DNA from: Carnegiea gigantea
Taxonomy: Eukaryota; Streptophyta; Magnoliopsida; Caryophyllales; Cactaceae
Assembly: GCA_029747015.1 (NCBI GenBank)
Contig: JAKOGI010000007.1
Coordinates: 1,880,001-1,944,000 of the forward strand
DNA: 64,000 bases
Direction of reading: 5' to 3'
The translations under genes were made by a program, and so were the position numbers. The notes under the pieces are model-generated. The model was not told the origin of the DNA. It ran no database searches and saw nothing but the letters and a program-made list of their open reading frames with translations. Below, piece after piece: positions 30,467 to 42,351 of the stretch; within the stretch, counting starts at the first letter, position 1; every line of letters begins with the position of its first letter.

Positions 30467-30712
30467 GAGGTCGACCTGTTTAATCCATTTAACTAAACGG
30501 GTTAAATAGATTTTTTTTTTCATATCGAGAATCTCGACATGGGCCTAACCCATTTAATTAAATGTGTTAAGTGTATCAATCTATTTAATTAAACGAGTTA
30601 AATGTGTCAACCCATTTAATTAAACGGGTTGAAAATTTGTACCTAAACCACTTAATTTTGTGTCGGTTTCAAGTCATTAAATCGTGTTGAGTCAGTTTTA
30701 GCCAATTCTAGC
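30467..30712. repeat. Partial copy of the ACCCGTTTAA repeat family
   Basis: Shares with the element at 25,026-25,609 the segments GAGAATCTCGAC, CTAACCCATTTAATTAAA, CCATTTAATTAAACGGGTTG and the right end GCCAATTCTAGC. The left end is missing or diverged. Confidence 0.7.
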
Positions 30713-30832
30713 GCCTACTCAATTGGTCATTTGTGTCAGGCTCGACTCAACAGTGGTCTCTGTAGGCAAGGAAGAAAATACACAATTGTCGAGTTAAAAC
30801 CCAAAAAACACGTAACCCTAACCAGAGTAATA

Positions 30833-31325
30833 AGGATGGTAATAGGGCGAGTACGGGTATTAAAAATAAAACCCATACCCATACCTATTGGGTTTTGCAG
30901 GTTTGCGGGTTTTATTTGGTTCACATATAGAATAAAAACTAATATCCATATGCAACTCATATCCAAGTACGATATATATTTTTGTCAGTGTAAATGTGTA
31001 ATATTGCGAAGTTGTGATATTTTAAGAATATATTGTTTAGAAATGTGAAATAAAATACATTATTGACTAATTTTTTGTTAGACGAGTTTGGATTTGACTT
31101 AAATCGAAAAAATATTGAACAAAAATATTTTTTTATCTTAAAAATGGGTACGGATAGGATGCGGGTATGGGCGGTCAGGGTTATACCCATACCCGTATCC
31201 ATACTCGTAACCGTTTTTCAATATCCGTCCCATACCCATTTAAAATTCATTTTCACCACCCACTTGGATTTAGATACGATAGATTTTACAGATTTTAAAT
31301 GGATACAAATTTTATTGTCATCCCT
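30833..31325. mobile_element. MITE with GGGTACGGGTAT / ATACCCATACCC motifs
   Basis: Left end AGGATGGTAATAGGGCGAGT, right end reversed AGGGATGACAATAAAATTTG, giving a short terminal inverted repeat. Both flanks carry long runs of ATACCCATACC-type words in opposite orientation, separated by AT-rich DNA. Short open frames here follow the repeat words only. Confidence 0.7.
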
Positions 31326-33782
31326 AAATCAGACAACAAGAGACCCATTGGCCTAGGCAAATTGCCTCCGCTAGGAAAATGGTCGCATTCATATTGCATC
31401 CAGGACTTTTTTTTTTCATTAAAGATATGCCTTAATTGGCATCATTGAGCTACAAACGTAGCTTGATCTGAATACATAAGTTAACTTAATTGAGTGTAGG
31501 ATTCAACGACATTATATAAACTCCTTCCTTGCCTCGAAACTTTGATGGAAGATTTCAATTGACAGGTGAATTTTTCGAAAAGTTATAAATATCATACCGA
31601 TTATTATATCTTTTTTTCACTGGAATGAGACATACTAAATTTATGTACCATTGTACTGAGCGCGTACCATTTTGAATTTCAAAAAACAAAAAATTCGAAA
31701 TTTTAGTGTATCGAGGAGTATTTGACCGAAAATATCAGTAATCGCTCTGTATTTGACGGTACAGAGCGATATTGCCTAATATTTGACTAGTACAATACCG
31801 GATAATAACTTGTACCGTTTCTTAACTGGTACAGTACGTTTCGACCGATGCTTGACGATACAGTATGGTATGTATAACACTGAAATTTTCTCACTAGCCA
31901 TTTTGCAATTTTCACTAGTATGAAAGGGAGAAAAATATGCATATTTATATTTTTCTATTTGGGAGGGGGAGGACATCGCAAGAGATAATTCAAACTTCAA
32001 AGGCTGACGGCAGTTACAGACTTACAGTGTTCTATTTTTTTTTTGGGGGGGGGGGGGGGGACATACAGTGTACTGAAAAATCCTTCCAAAGGACAGGAAA
32101 AAGGGTGCCTGAAAAAAAAAAAAAAAAACATGTGAAGGGTGTTGGTCGTTGGACCATAAATTTCCAGTTGGGGAAAGCAACAAAACATGATCATCAATTT
32201 AAAAAAAAAGGTAAATCACGCTTTTTTTTTTTTTTTTTTTTTCATTTCTTCTTGTTTGTTGAATATTAACTCTACGTTCACTTTGTATGGTAGGGCTATT
32301 AGATTTCAGATTAGCAACAGACAAAAAAGGCAAAAATAAAAAAAAGAAAAGAAGATAATACAACATTAAAAAAAAGAAAAACAAGAAAAAAAATTTAAAC
32401 CAAAGAAGAAGGGGGCCTGGGAAAAGGCTGCATGAAAGACAAGTGTTTGAGGTTAAATTATCCCCTAAATAAAGCCCCACTACTAGTACTACTACTACTA
32501 ATACATATCTCACTTTAGTCAAATATGTTTGCAGAGGAAAAGGGCCTTCTGCAAGACTTCTATCTTACATTCATATATTGTATTTTTCAAATTTTGACTT
32601 AAAATAGTAACAATAGCACAAATGTGTCAAATAATGTAAGTTTGATATGCAGGACATATGTACCGACCTTCAAATGAGTTCAAGTACATACGACACATAT
32701 CAATTTTACTAGAGTTAAAAGGTTCTTATGTCGGAAGCACTATTATAGATCAATGTCGAGTAATGTAGATGTTACTTTAATCATTTTGCACATCATTTTT
32801 AAAAATTTAGTTATGTCAATTTAAAATAAACTAAAAAGTTTAAAATAACGTCAACAAGTATCTATATATGGGTCACATCTTCTGGTTTTGGTGTTTGTGT
32901 AAGTAGTTCAAGTTTTATATGCATTACAAACACTACAGATTCGATTCTATTGTACATTTGTTACATATATTAGAATATTATCGGCCTGTTTTTCCCCCTC
33001 TTTGGTGTGGTCATTTTAAGAGGAAGATCTTAAATTAACCTCATTTAGGTCAGAGCCTTAATTTTTATATGAGATGATCCGATAAAACTGTGTTTATGAG
33101 ACTGTTGATTTTCTTATTGTACTTTTGTACAATCTAATTACTTTTTTTCTTAACCATATATATCTTACATCTTTTATCAAGAATTCAAGATGGTGTTGAT
33201 CAGAGCTAGTACAAAGACTAAACTATTTCTGAAATCCATGTTCATATAGCAATGAAGACCATGTGTTTATACTATAGCTAGCTTAGATCCCTAGTATTGT
33301 TGCCCCATGAGTTTACCAGTGAGGTCGCTCGATATAGATTTGACTAGCACATATACTAGTACTGATATTAGCCCTTACTAGAGCTTAGATTAAAAATTAC
33401 TTCCTCATGTCGTTCAAAATTATTAGTATTGCAAGAACCATTTGCATTGATACTCATGTTTATTTAATAATAATAAGGGGACATTAGTAATATTAATGCT
33501 AGTGCAAATTCAAGTATTCAACTTGATAGCTAGGTGAGAATGCATGGATTGCCCTAATATGTCCCCTTGCATTAGTAAATTTTACCCTCAATTATTATCC
33601 CTTTAACTTGAAGTGGAGGAGTTCAAATTGATTTAAAAATGTGCTTTAATTTGACTAGAACTAAGTAGGGAAGGTTTTATGTGTGTTATTTTTAGATGTT
33701 CATATTCTAAATCATCATTCATGCTACAATGTCTAATAGCTGCTCACGAAACTTTGTAATGTATAAAGACGGTTCGACCAAC
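31326..33782. other. Intergenic with low-complexity tracts
   Basis: No gene found. 31,580-31,880 has repeated GGTACAG / TACAGAGCG words like another old repeat; a similar theme lies at 35,300-35,590. 32,045-32,060 is a G run of 16, 32,114-32,129 an A run and 32,221-32,242 a T run. 32,480-32,505 has ACT trinucleotide repeats. The rest is plain AT-rich DNA. Confidence 0.45.
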
Positions 33783-33943
33783 ACAGTATCGTTGAAGTGG
33801 TTTGACACCTATTCCTGTTAAGTAAGATATTAGGGTCGAGTCTTGTGAATGGAGAAAATATGTAATGAGAGAGTTCTACCCCTTATTTGGCCAATGGTAG
33901 CTCGACTCTAATAAAATGAAGAATTCGAGACCCCAAAAAAAAA
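33783..33943 (+). mobile_element. tRNA-derived SINE-like element (copy 2)
   Basis: Plus-strand copy: GTGGTTTGACACCTATTC, TTAAGTAAGATATTAGGGTCG, GAGTCTTGTGAATGGAGAAA, and the 3' end GAGACCCC followed by nine A. Same order as the reverse complement of 23,568-23,738. Confidence 0.7.
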
Positions 33944-33945
33944 GG

Positions 33946-34195
33946 TTCAAGGCCTGTTCATTGTGGCCCTTTTACAACAACTTCTCACTTCGAAGCACTC
34001 GAAACCGCTGTTAAATGCTAACTATTAGTTCAAATCCTCCAAGCCACTTTAACTACTTCTGCATAAACCGCTCTAATTGCTCATATTTGCTCAAACTCAC
34101 TCCTAACAGCTATTTGTATATATAATGTTCATGGTTAAACTGCTCGAAACTATTCTTAACCACTAACTACTATTGCAAACTTGTTACATTGAAAT
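33946..34195. repeat. Repeat with CTGCTCGAAACTA / CCGCTGTTAAATG words
   Basis: Begins GGCCTGTTCATTGTGG and contains spaced degenerate words (AACCGCTCTAATTGCTC, AACTGCTCGAAACTATTC, ACCACTAACTAC), the kind of internal structure seen in the MITE at 22,957-23,373. Boundaries are not clear. Confidence 0.5.
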
Positions 34196-34324
34196 CAATA
34201 TGGACAGAAAGCAAGGGAATACCATCTCTATCACGGAATTGAAGTCTTACATTTTATGTTCTAGATTTTACCTCTTTGACTGGATTCTCACGTATCTACG
34301 ACACATTTTTACCCAAAGCAAAAT

Positions 34325-34695
34325 GATAAGTGTCTTGCAGTAAGACACTTTTTAAGTGTCTTTTTTTCGCTTAAAATATATCTTATCACATATTAAATTG
34401 GAAAAAATAATATAATTGAATAGTAAAAGGTTGTCAAAACTTATAAATTGCGTTAAATCATCCTTTTATACATAATATTTCACATTTACAAAATTATACA
34501 TGTGATATGCCTCGCTGATCGAATTGATCTGTTTAAGGTATCAGTTTGTAGTTGTTGGCGTAGCTAACGAATATTAAAACTTTATAACTCACAATGAGTT
34601 GTAATTAATAAAAATTTGATGTTTTTAAATCATAAAATATATTAATTTAAGTTACGATAAGACATTTAAGAGTATCTTACAATAAGACCCGTATC
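34325..34695 (+). mobile_element. MITE, family with TIR GATA-GTCTT-GTAAGA (copy 2)
   Basis: 371 bp. Left end GATAAGTGTCTTGCAGTAAG and reversed right end GATACGGGTCTTATTGTAAG form a terminal inverted repeat of about 25 bp. Collinear in inverted orientation with 14,956-15,295. No ORF. Confidence 0.85.
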
Positions 34696-35677
34696 ATCAC
34701 CCTTTACCCAAATGATCCCGCTACCAAGGAAGAAGGGGATATTTCTATTGATTTAAAGTTTGCTACTTATTAGCCTCTATGAATAGTAGTCAAGATCATC
34801 ACTAGCACGACTTTTCACTCACTCCTTTTAACTTCAATCCTTAGAATTGTTCTCTTAAATTATATGTAGTTATGATGAAATAAAAAGTTTGTCCAATTAG
34901 AACAGAAAAGGCATTGTGACGAAATAACAAGTTTTGAATATATACACAAGCTAATTTTACTTATTTTTATTGAACTTTGAATATATTTTTTCTGGAACGA
35001 GCAAATGGAAATTCATTATGAAGAAAAATAGGTTGAAAAAACCATGCCTAAAAATAAAGAATACTTGCAGGACTTGATAACGTGGCTAAGATTATAAATG
35101 CTCATAGAATGTACAAAATCTCATAGTCATTTGTTATCTCTCTTAGTTACATTACAAATTGTATGTATAATTCATTAATTCTTCTTCCGACTTATAAAGT
35201 TGGTCCATTAACACATCTTGTATTTATCGGAGAAATAAAAAAGCCTACAAATAATAGAACACTGAATATAACTACTAAACAATTTGGTAATTTTACAATT
35301 ATGGCATAGCTATAAATACTATACCGTACTGTATTGCATGGTATCAGACAAAAAAAGGGTACAAAGTAATGTTTGGTTTTGCACCATCAAAATACTTGTT
35401 TGTATTGCGTTGTACATACTACCCAACATTGAATGGTACCCATATATACCAGGCAAAACCCACATGTTTTAGTCAAATCCTGATACACATTTTTTTTAAA
35501 AAATTGAAAATGGTACAAACCCAATACACTAGTACAAACATCTAACATGTCTCATTCTTGTGGCGAAACGGTACAACAACTGTTATAGTATTTATATATT
35601 TGATTAACACATAAATAGGTGAAATCAAGGACTTAAGACTTCTACCAACTCTTCTTGTTTAATTTGGTCTTTTTTGG
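34696..35677. other. Intergenic, nothing certain
   Basis: AT-rich DNA. 35,300-35,590 contains words such as GGTACCCATATATACC and GGTATCAG that echo 31,580-31,880. No gene. Confidence 0.4.
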
Positions 35678-35963
35678 ATAAATTGATGTTAATTATCTGA
35701 ATTATAGGAGATATCAACACGAATAATTTGACCTGAGAAAATTATAGCAAACAATCTGGTCTTTGGCTTTATTTTTTGCAAATAATCTGATATGAGGATA
35801 TCTATATCAGTATACAATCAAGTCAAATTTACTTAAACTCGCTACCAATATACTTACAAAAAATAGAGCCAAGGCTCAAAATATTCATTATAATTTTCTC
35901 AGGTTAAACAATTCGCATCAATATCTCCAATAATTCACATTATTAACGTTAATTTTCCCCCTT
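35678..35963. repeat. Long foldback (inverted repeat) with arms of about 100 bp
   Basis: Left arm about 35,678-35,780, right arm about 35,858-35,963, spacer about 77 bp. The right arm reversed reads TTATTGGAGATATTGATGCG and ACCTGAGAAAATTATAATG; the left arm reads TTATAGGAGATATCAACACG and ACCTGAGAAAATTATAGCA. The arms also share TTGGCTCTATTTTTTG / TTGGCTTTATTTTTTG. RNA from here could form a long imperfect hairpin. Probably a MITE. Confidence 0.8.
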
Positions 35964-36833
35964 TTTTTCTTTTTATGTTCTCAGGAACTTAAATAGAAGG
36001 GGGATTGGGGGAAAGAGTGGGAAGGGAAACAAACAAATTAGGGCGTTAAACGCCAGCCCGGATGTTTCGGGAGCTTGTTTGAGACAAATTTTCTGCACCC
36101 ACCTATGCTCTCTACAACTCATTCTCCCCCCGCGCCGCCCCCCCCCCCCCCCTTCTAATTTTTAATCTCAGCTAATTACAATTAACTTTAACTCTCTCTC
36201 TCTAACCTCCTCGTCTGTTTATAATAATTGATGCAGTGCAAGCAAGTCCAAGTGCAAGCCAAGCCAAGCCAAGCCAAGCCAAGCTAATGCGTGTGTGTGT
36301 GTCCCCTCTGTTTTGACGCCGGTTGGCATCTTATACCGCTCTTTTCCTCCATTTATACTCGTCCACATCCTTCTCTTCTCTCCCCCCTCTCTCTAAGATT
36401 CATTCATCCAACGAGCATCGAGCTACCTTCCCAGACAAACCTTTCTGGGTTGGGCTTCAATTTCTGTCTCCTCTCCTCTCCTCTTCATTCATCAATGGCG
36501 TTCCTTGTTGCATGCACTCATTAATGCGCGCGTCTTCTTTCTCCATTTATATTCATCCCCATCTTCGTTCGTATCGGAACTTTATAACTCCATATATATT
36601 CATCTTTCTGTTAAACAAGAGAATGTATGAATAGTAGTAGTAGTAGCAGCAGGAGTTGATGAGTGTAACGGGCAAGCACTTAATTTTCTGCTTCTGGGTT
36701 GATTTCTTCTCATCAAACCAAATGAGGCTCTCTCTCTAGCTTCTACTTGCTTACCCTTAGACTAGACTAGAGAGAACCCATCATTAAAAGTCTGGGAAGA
36801 AATTAATTAAGCTTTTGATTTGAGTTGAAAAAA
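35964..36833 (+). promoter_or_regulatory. Promoter and leader region of the AIL gene
   Basis: Changes from AT-rich DNA to pyrimidine-rich plant leader sequence: a C run at 36,138-36,152, CTCTCTCTCTCT near 36,194, a CAAGC pentanucleotide repeat at 36,253-36,283 and GTGTGTGTGT at 36,291. A TATAATAA box lies near 36,219. Upstream ATGs at 36,291 and 36,323 open frames of 77 and 103 codons, so if transcription starts near 36.25 kb the messenger has sizeable upstream ORFs. The start site is inferred. Confidence 0.5.
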
Positions 36834-39800
36834 ATGGCACCAGCAGCAGCGAGTAACTGGCTCTCGTTTTCTCTCTCCTCCATGGAAATGCTTGCAAACT
36901 CTACACACTCTCACTCTCACACTCACACTCACACTCAAACTTCCCAGATTCTCCCTCCTCCTCAGCTTCATCCTTCCCACCATTTCTTCCTCGACCCCTT
37001 CTACTCCAATGGTACCCCCCCTTCTCTCTCTCGCTCTCTCTATCTCCCTCGGTCTCTGGGTGATGTATATTTTTAATGAGTTCACTCGGTTTGACTCGGT
37101 AATGATTTGATTTTGCAGAGTGGGGGAACGCTGCAAAAGGGCAGGTGATGTACGCGGACTACGTGGTGGAGACGCCGACTCTGGCGGCGGTGCCGAAGCT
37201 GGAGGACTTTCTCGGCGGCGACAATACGGCGTCGTATAACAGCACCACCAACGCCACTCAGGACGTCGACTCGTCCTCCCACTCCCAGTTGACTCACCTC
37301 TACGATCCGACTCACCACCACAACTACTTCGCCGACCACCCCCACCACCACCACCACCAAGATCTTAAGGCGGCGGTGGCGTTCTCCACCAACTCAGGCT
37401 CCGAAGTCGACGACTGCGGCTCCGTCGGAAGAACGACTCAGCTGGGTTGCGGCGGCGCCACCGAGTTCATGACTCACTCGACCGAGTCGACTCAGTGCCC
37501 TGTCGCTGGAAACCTCTCGCTCGGTGCTGTTTCTCAGACCTCTGAGAAGCCCACCGCCGCGGCCACCACCACCGCCATAGTTTCCGGCGGCGGAGCGGAG
37601 TCTGATGGTGTGAAGAAGATCGCAGATACTTTTGGCCAGAGAACCTCCATTTACAGAGGAGTCACAAGGTCATACTCATACTATCATACTCATGCCCACT
37701 TCGAAATTTTTAATACCCTTTTGATTTTTGAAGATCAATTGAATAATTTTGTTGTTTACAAACTAACTAAAACTAAATCTGGGTTCGTTTGAATTTGAAT
37801 GCAGGCATAGGTGGACTGGAAGATATGAAGCACATCTCTGGGATAATAGCTGTAGGAGGGAAGGTCAAGCTAGGAAAGGGCGTCAAGGTAATTAATTACC
37901 CCTAATTAGCCCTTGATTTGATTAACTAATTAACTAATTACTGTATAATACAAGTTCTAATCAATTAAACTGTATAATTCTTGATGTGGGCATTTATTTA
38001 TTCTCTGAACTAGAAGAGCAGATATTGACATGGGAGAAAAAATGCCTGAGTGATTGAAATGAAAAGAAAGATGCATGCAAGGAGAGTATGAGAATAGGGC
38101 ATTATTTCAGTTTTGGATTTTAAGATCTTTAAATAAATTGAAAGTCAAAAATAAATAAATATAAATTAAAAAAAAAGCCTGCAATGGTGTATGACTGACC
38201 ATTAGAGTGTGATTTGATGTGGGTGCTGTGTAATGTGAAGCTATGAACAAATTACAATCAATGTGGGTTGTACGTTACTTGGATTTTTTTGGTCCAGAAA
38301 ATCTGAAAAATGTGCCTTGTCTTTCATTTCAAGTTCAATCTTACTTTCTCTGTCTCTCTCTCTCTCTTATTCCACTCACTCTGATCAGCCAGAAAAAAAA
38401 AAAATGAAAAATGTGCCGCCATTTTTGCAGTTTCTTCTTATCTGTCTATCTTTGGGGCTTGTTTGGTCACGCCTGTGTAAAGTCCATGCCCCTGCTCTGC
38501 TCTGCCTTATTTGTGCTAACACTAAATTTGTGCTTCAAAAGTGCAAATTCAAGAGGCCTCCAACCAAGATTGCCTTGCCATCCTTATGGGTCTTTGGTTC
38601 TTTGTTAATTGGTGTCAAGCTAGCATTGGTCCGTGAGGAGTAGAGCGATTCTCATAGGTTACGAACAGACTCGGAATTGAGACTTTGTTTAAGGGGAGTA
38701 GATATTTAATTAGTTGAACCTTCTTTTTCCGGTGACTTACATTAGAATTTCTTTATGGGTCTTCCGTTCTTTGTTAACTGGTGTCAAGATAGGGTTGGTC
38801 CATGACGATAGAGTTTTCTCGACAAATATTGGTTAGTTCCCGTAAGAAAGTAGGAGCCTAATTTGTATAGATGACGAACTTTTTGTTTTGAGATCTATAA
38901 CAATATAACATCATCTAGTGTGAATCCTATCTATACTTTGCTGTGGTGTGAATCCCATCTGATCAAGGTTAATAGTATCGAGGTGAAATTTGTTTAGAGG
39001 TATTAATTAATGAGAAGTTTTAGGGATTAAAGTGAACATATTTAATTAATACAGGCAAATGTTTTCATTTCTCTAGTAGCGTTTTCTGCTTTTGCTTTCA
39101 CATTTGCACTTTTTCTTCTTTCTCATCCTATGCATGTTAAGGCTTTAATTTAGAGAGAGAGAGAGAGAGAGGCAGTCCAATCTGTGGGTTTGACCAAGGC
39201 ACCGAATTGCGCTGCACTAAAAAGAATAGCCCGTATTATTAGGCCCTTGCTTTTCTGCCTACAATACTATTGGTACTGCCCAATTAGCCCAAAAGGGATG
39301 CAATCCCCCACCCCCTTTGAAAGGAAAAGAAAAAGTTTTCAGAAAAGACAAATTTTTTTAGTTCACCCAAAAAATTACTCGTTAATGTATGGTACTTAGA
39401 TGATGAAAAAATAGTACGATTGAATAGTGTAATTAATTCTCACAGAACCTAGACTTGTAAAATGGTCATTATATGGTATTTCGGATATCACATTGGCTTA
39501 ACACAATGTAATTTCTATTCTGCGCCATTTATGTTTAGTTTTCTGAGGTTCGGTTCTTCTTTGTATGACATGTATTTTGGTACTCTTGACGATGGTGTCG
39601 CTTCTTTGATTGTGGATCTATTTGGCCCCATTTATGTTTGGTTCCTAACATTTGGTTCTTCTCTGTATGGCATGTGTTCCGGTACTTTTGGCGATGGTGT
39701 TGCTTCTTTGTTTGCGGAATGCAGTGTATTTAGGTGAGCAATTTATTATGATGTTTACTTCAGTACTGAGTATCCAGTGATATTCTAGTCTGGTTCAAAT

Positions 39801-41058
39801 GTGTGAAGAAAGTAAAAGATTGATTGAAAAACTTTGTGCATTATTGATTCAGGTGGGTATGACAAAGAAGAAAAGGCAGCCAGGGCTTATGACTTGGCAG
39901 CTCTAAAGTACTGGGGTCCTACTGCCACCACCAACTTCCCTGTAATTTCCGCTTTCCTTTTTGAATTTCAAGTCCTTCAACTGTCTGTTTACCACAATAA
40001 TCAACTTGAAATCATTGCAATTAAGCTGTCGTAATTGTTGTTAATTATGTGTTTACCCATGCAGATTTCGAATTACGCCAAGGAGCTTGAGGAGATGAAA
40101 CACGTGACCAAGCAAGAATTTATTGCATCACTCCGAAGGTTTGTCTGTTCTCTAATCCGTGCTAAATTGTGCTGTTGTTCCATGTGCTGGTTTCTGATGT
40201 TATTGTATGGTTTTAATTCTCAACCAGGAAGAGTAGTGGCTTCTCAAGGGGAGCATCCATATACAGGGGTGTCACAAGGTGAAGAACCCAGCTTAGTTTT
40301 TAGTTTAGCAATTTTTTTCCCCCCTTAATGAAGCACTCAAGGCGGCATCACATGTTCTGCCTAGGCAGAAGTCCGGAGGTTGTGTTTGGTTTGATTTCAA
40401 GTATCTAAACTTCCTTTTAATCTGTTTCGGCAGGCATCATCAGCAAGGCCGATGGCAAGCAAGGATTGGCCGTGTTGCAGGCAACAAAGATTTGTATCTC
40501 GGCACTTTTGGTATGTTATGTGTGATTCAATCACACTACGTGATCCACTTTGATAACGTACATTTAAAGCTTCTGAACTGTAAAATCGAAACCTAACTGA
40601 ATAAATGTGTGGTCTCAGCTACTGAAGAGGAGGCGGCCGAGGCATATGACATAGCAGCGATCAAGTTCAGGGGGGTGAATGCTGTCACCAACTTTGAGAT
40701 GAGCCGGTATGATGTTGAGGCCATCCTCAAGAGCAACCTTCCTATAGGAAGTGCGGCCAAGAGGCTGAAGCTCGCCACTGAGTCAAGTGATCAGAAACCG
40801 GCACTCAGCAGTACTGCAAGTAGTGGCAGCAGCACCATCGACTTTGCTGCCATCCAGGGGGTCCTCCCAATCTCATCCGCTGTGCCATATGACACTGCTG
40901 CAGCCATCTTCCATGAGAACCTCCTGCATCACTTTGGCTCGACTGGTGGGGCCCAAGTGGTTGGGTCTACCGAGCCCTTTGGGTCAGCTATTACTCCAGT
41001 GGCTCTGATGCCACAGACGCCAGCTGAGTTTTACATATGGCCTCACCAATCTTACTAA
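36834..41058 (+). CDS. AIL6: AINTEGUMENTA-like AP2 transcription factor (AIL6/7, PLETHORA type), 516 aa
   Basis: Nuclear factor of the euANT group, which drives meristem and organ-primordium growth. Nine exons: 36834-37011, 37119-37668, 37805-37887, 39725-39733, 39853-39941, 40065-40138, 40228-40278, 40434-40510, 40619-41058; total 517 codons with stop. Exon 4 is only 9 nt (TGTATTTAG) and supplies VYL of the first AP2 repeat (GRQVYLGGYDKE). N-terminal motifs [13 protein letters not shown] and [10 protein letters not shown] are euANT signatures. AP2 repeat 1 covers about residues 236-303 ([22 protein letters not shown]), repeat 2 about 336-400 ([20 protein letters not shown]). The C-terminus [12 protein letters not shown] matches AIL6/AIL7 (PLT3/PLT7). 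It has His-rich stretches in exons 1-2. No miR172 site was seen, as expected for this group. AIL6 versus AIL7 cannot be separated here. Confidence 0.96.
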
Positions 41059-42351
41059 CCTGGCCGGAGTTAGGAAGGGCGTAGTTTAAGTCATTAGTTC
41101 AGTTGATTAGTTCAGTTCAGTTTAGTTAAGTGCTATTGATCTAAGAAAGCTAATTTTGGTTCCTAGAATGTCTCTGTTTTGACAGGTTTCCTAATGGTTC
41201 TTTCACTGACCAACATCTTTTGATCTGACCTGACCCATTTTCGCCTAGTAGCTTAGTGGTTGACCTTATGATAGAATGAAAGAAGAGGGGGATTGGACTA
41301 TGCTTTGGGGGTTGTATTAGAGGCAAGGAAGTATTGGAAATTTTGGTGTATGTATAGCTTTATTTCAATAGCTGGATGATTATGACATTCGGTGAAATGG
41401 GTCTTTGTACCAACTTATGCTCTGAAAAAGAAAAGAAGAGAAATGTTTGAATTTCATTCTGCTTCCTTCGATGTTTCTTTCCTATATACGCGTTACGATA
41501 TTGTTTAGTCAGATTACTGGTCTCCTGATGCATTCATTTGGCCACTAGACTCTCCACGCAAAAGAACACGGACAAATGGAGATGGAGTTTATTTCCATGA
41601 TTAGTTTGGAAAAATTGTTAAGAGATACGATGGAGACTCGGTTGTACACTTTTGGGCTGTGTGATCTGTTTGACACCTTTTATACAAGCAAAATTCACGC
41701 TGAGAGCAGTAGTAGTTTAAAATGAATACACAATAATGAAGATATATACGACATGAACATCAATGTGACGAATGTTTTCGGTGCTGGCAATCTGGTTACA
41801 GAAGCAACCCCATAGGCTTTTGGTTTCGCGTCTCTCCAAAATTGCAGTCATGGTAAAATCTTCGTTGTTTATTTCATTTGATTATCAGGGACTCCCAAGC
41901 ACACGAATTGTCTACAGATGAATAATTGAAAGCTTGTTATTCAGCAGTATAGCATGTCTTATATGCCCATGTCAATCAATATAAATTTATATCCCCCAGA
42001 ATTTAATTCATGTAATTGCAATGCCAAATTCTCCATACAACAATCGATGAGACCTTATCCTAATAATTAAGACTCATTCTAACCTGGTGATTGAAACTTC
42101 AAATTTAATTCATGTAATTGCAATGCCAAATTCTCCATACAACAATCGATGAGATCTTATCCTAATAATTAAGACTCATTCTCTCTTTTGTGACTTTTTT
42201 GAATTAAGAAAATACTCCATACAACAAGCAACAAAATGATGAAAATAAATATGACACTTAATTTGAAGGTCATTTCCAGGTGCCCTCAGAACCCCAATTA
42301 CAGCAACTAAAACCCAATACAAAACACCCTCTAACTAACAAATAATGCACA
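41059..42351. other. 3' flank of AIL and of the TPR gene; 102-bp-spaced direct repeat
   Basis: The first 350 bp are the probable 3' untranslated region of AIL. An 80-bp direct repeat lies at 42,001-42,080 and 42,103-42,182, differing at about one position (GACCTTATCC/GATCTTATCC). No gene between. Confidence 0.6.

Noticed and set aside
30731..31356. Overlapping ORFs rich in MG/IP/TR repeats
   Set aside because: They are translations of the ATACCCATACC words of the MITE at 30,833-31,325.
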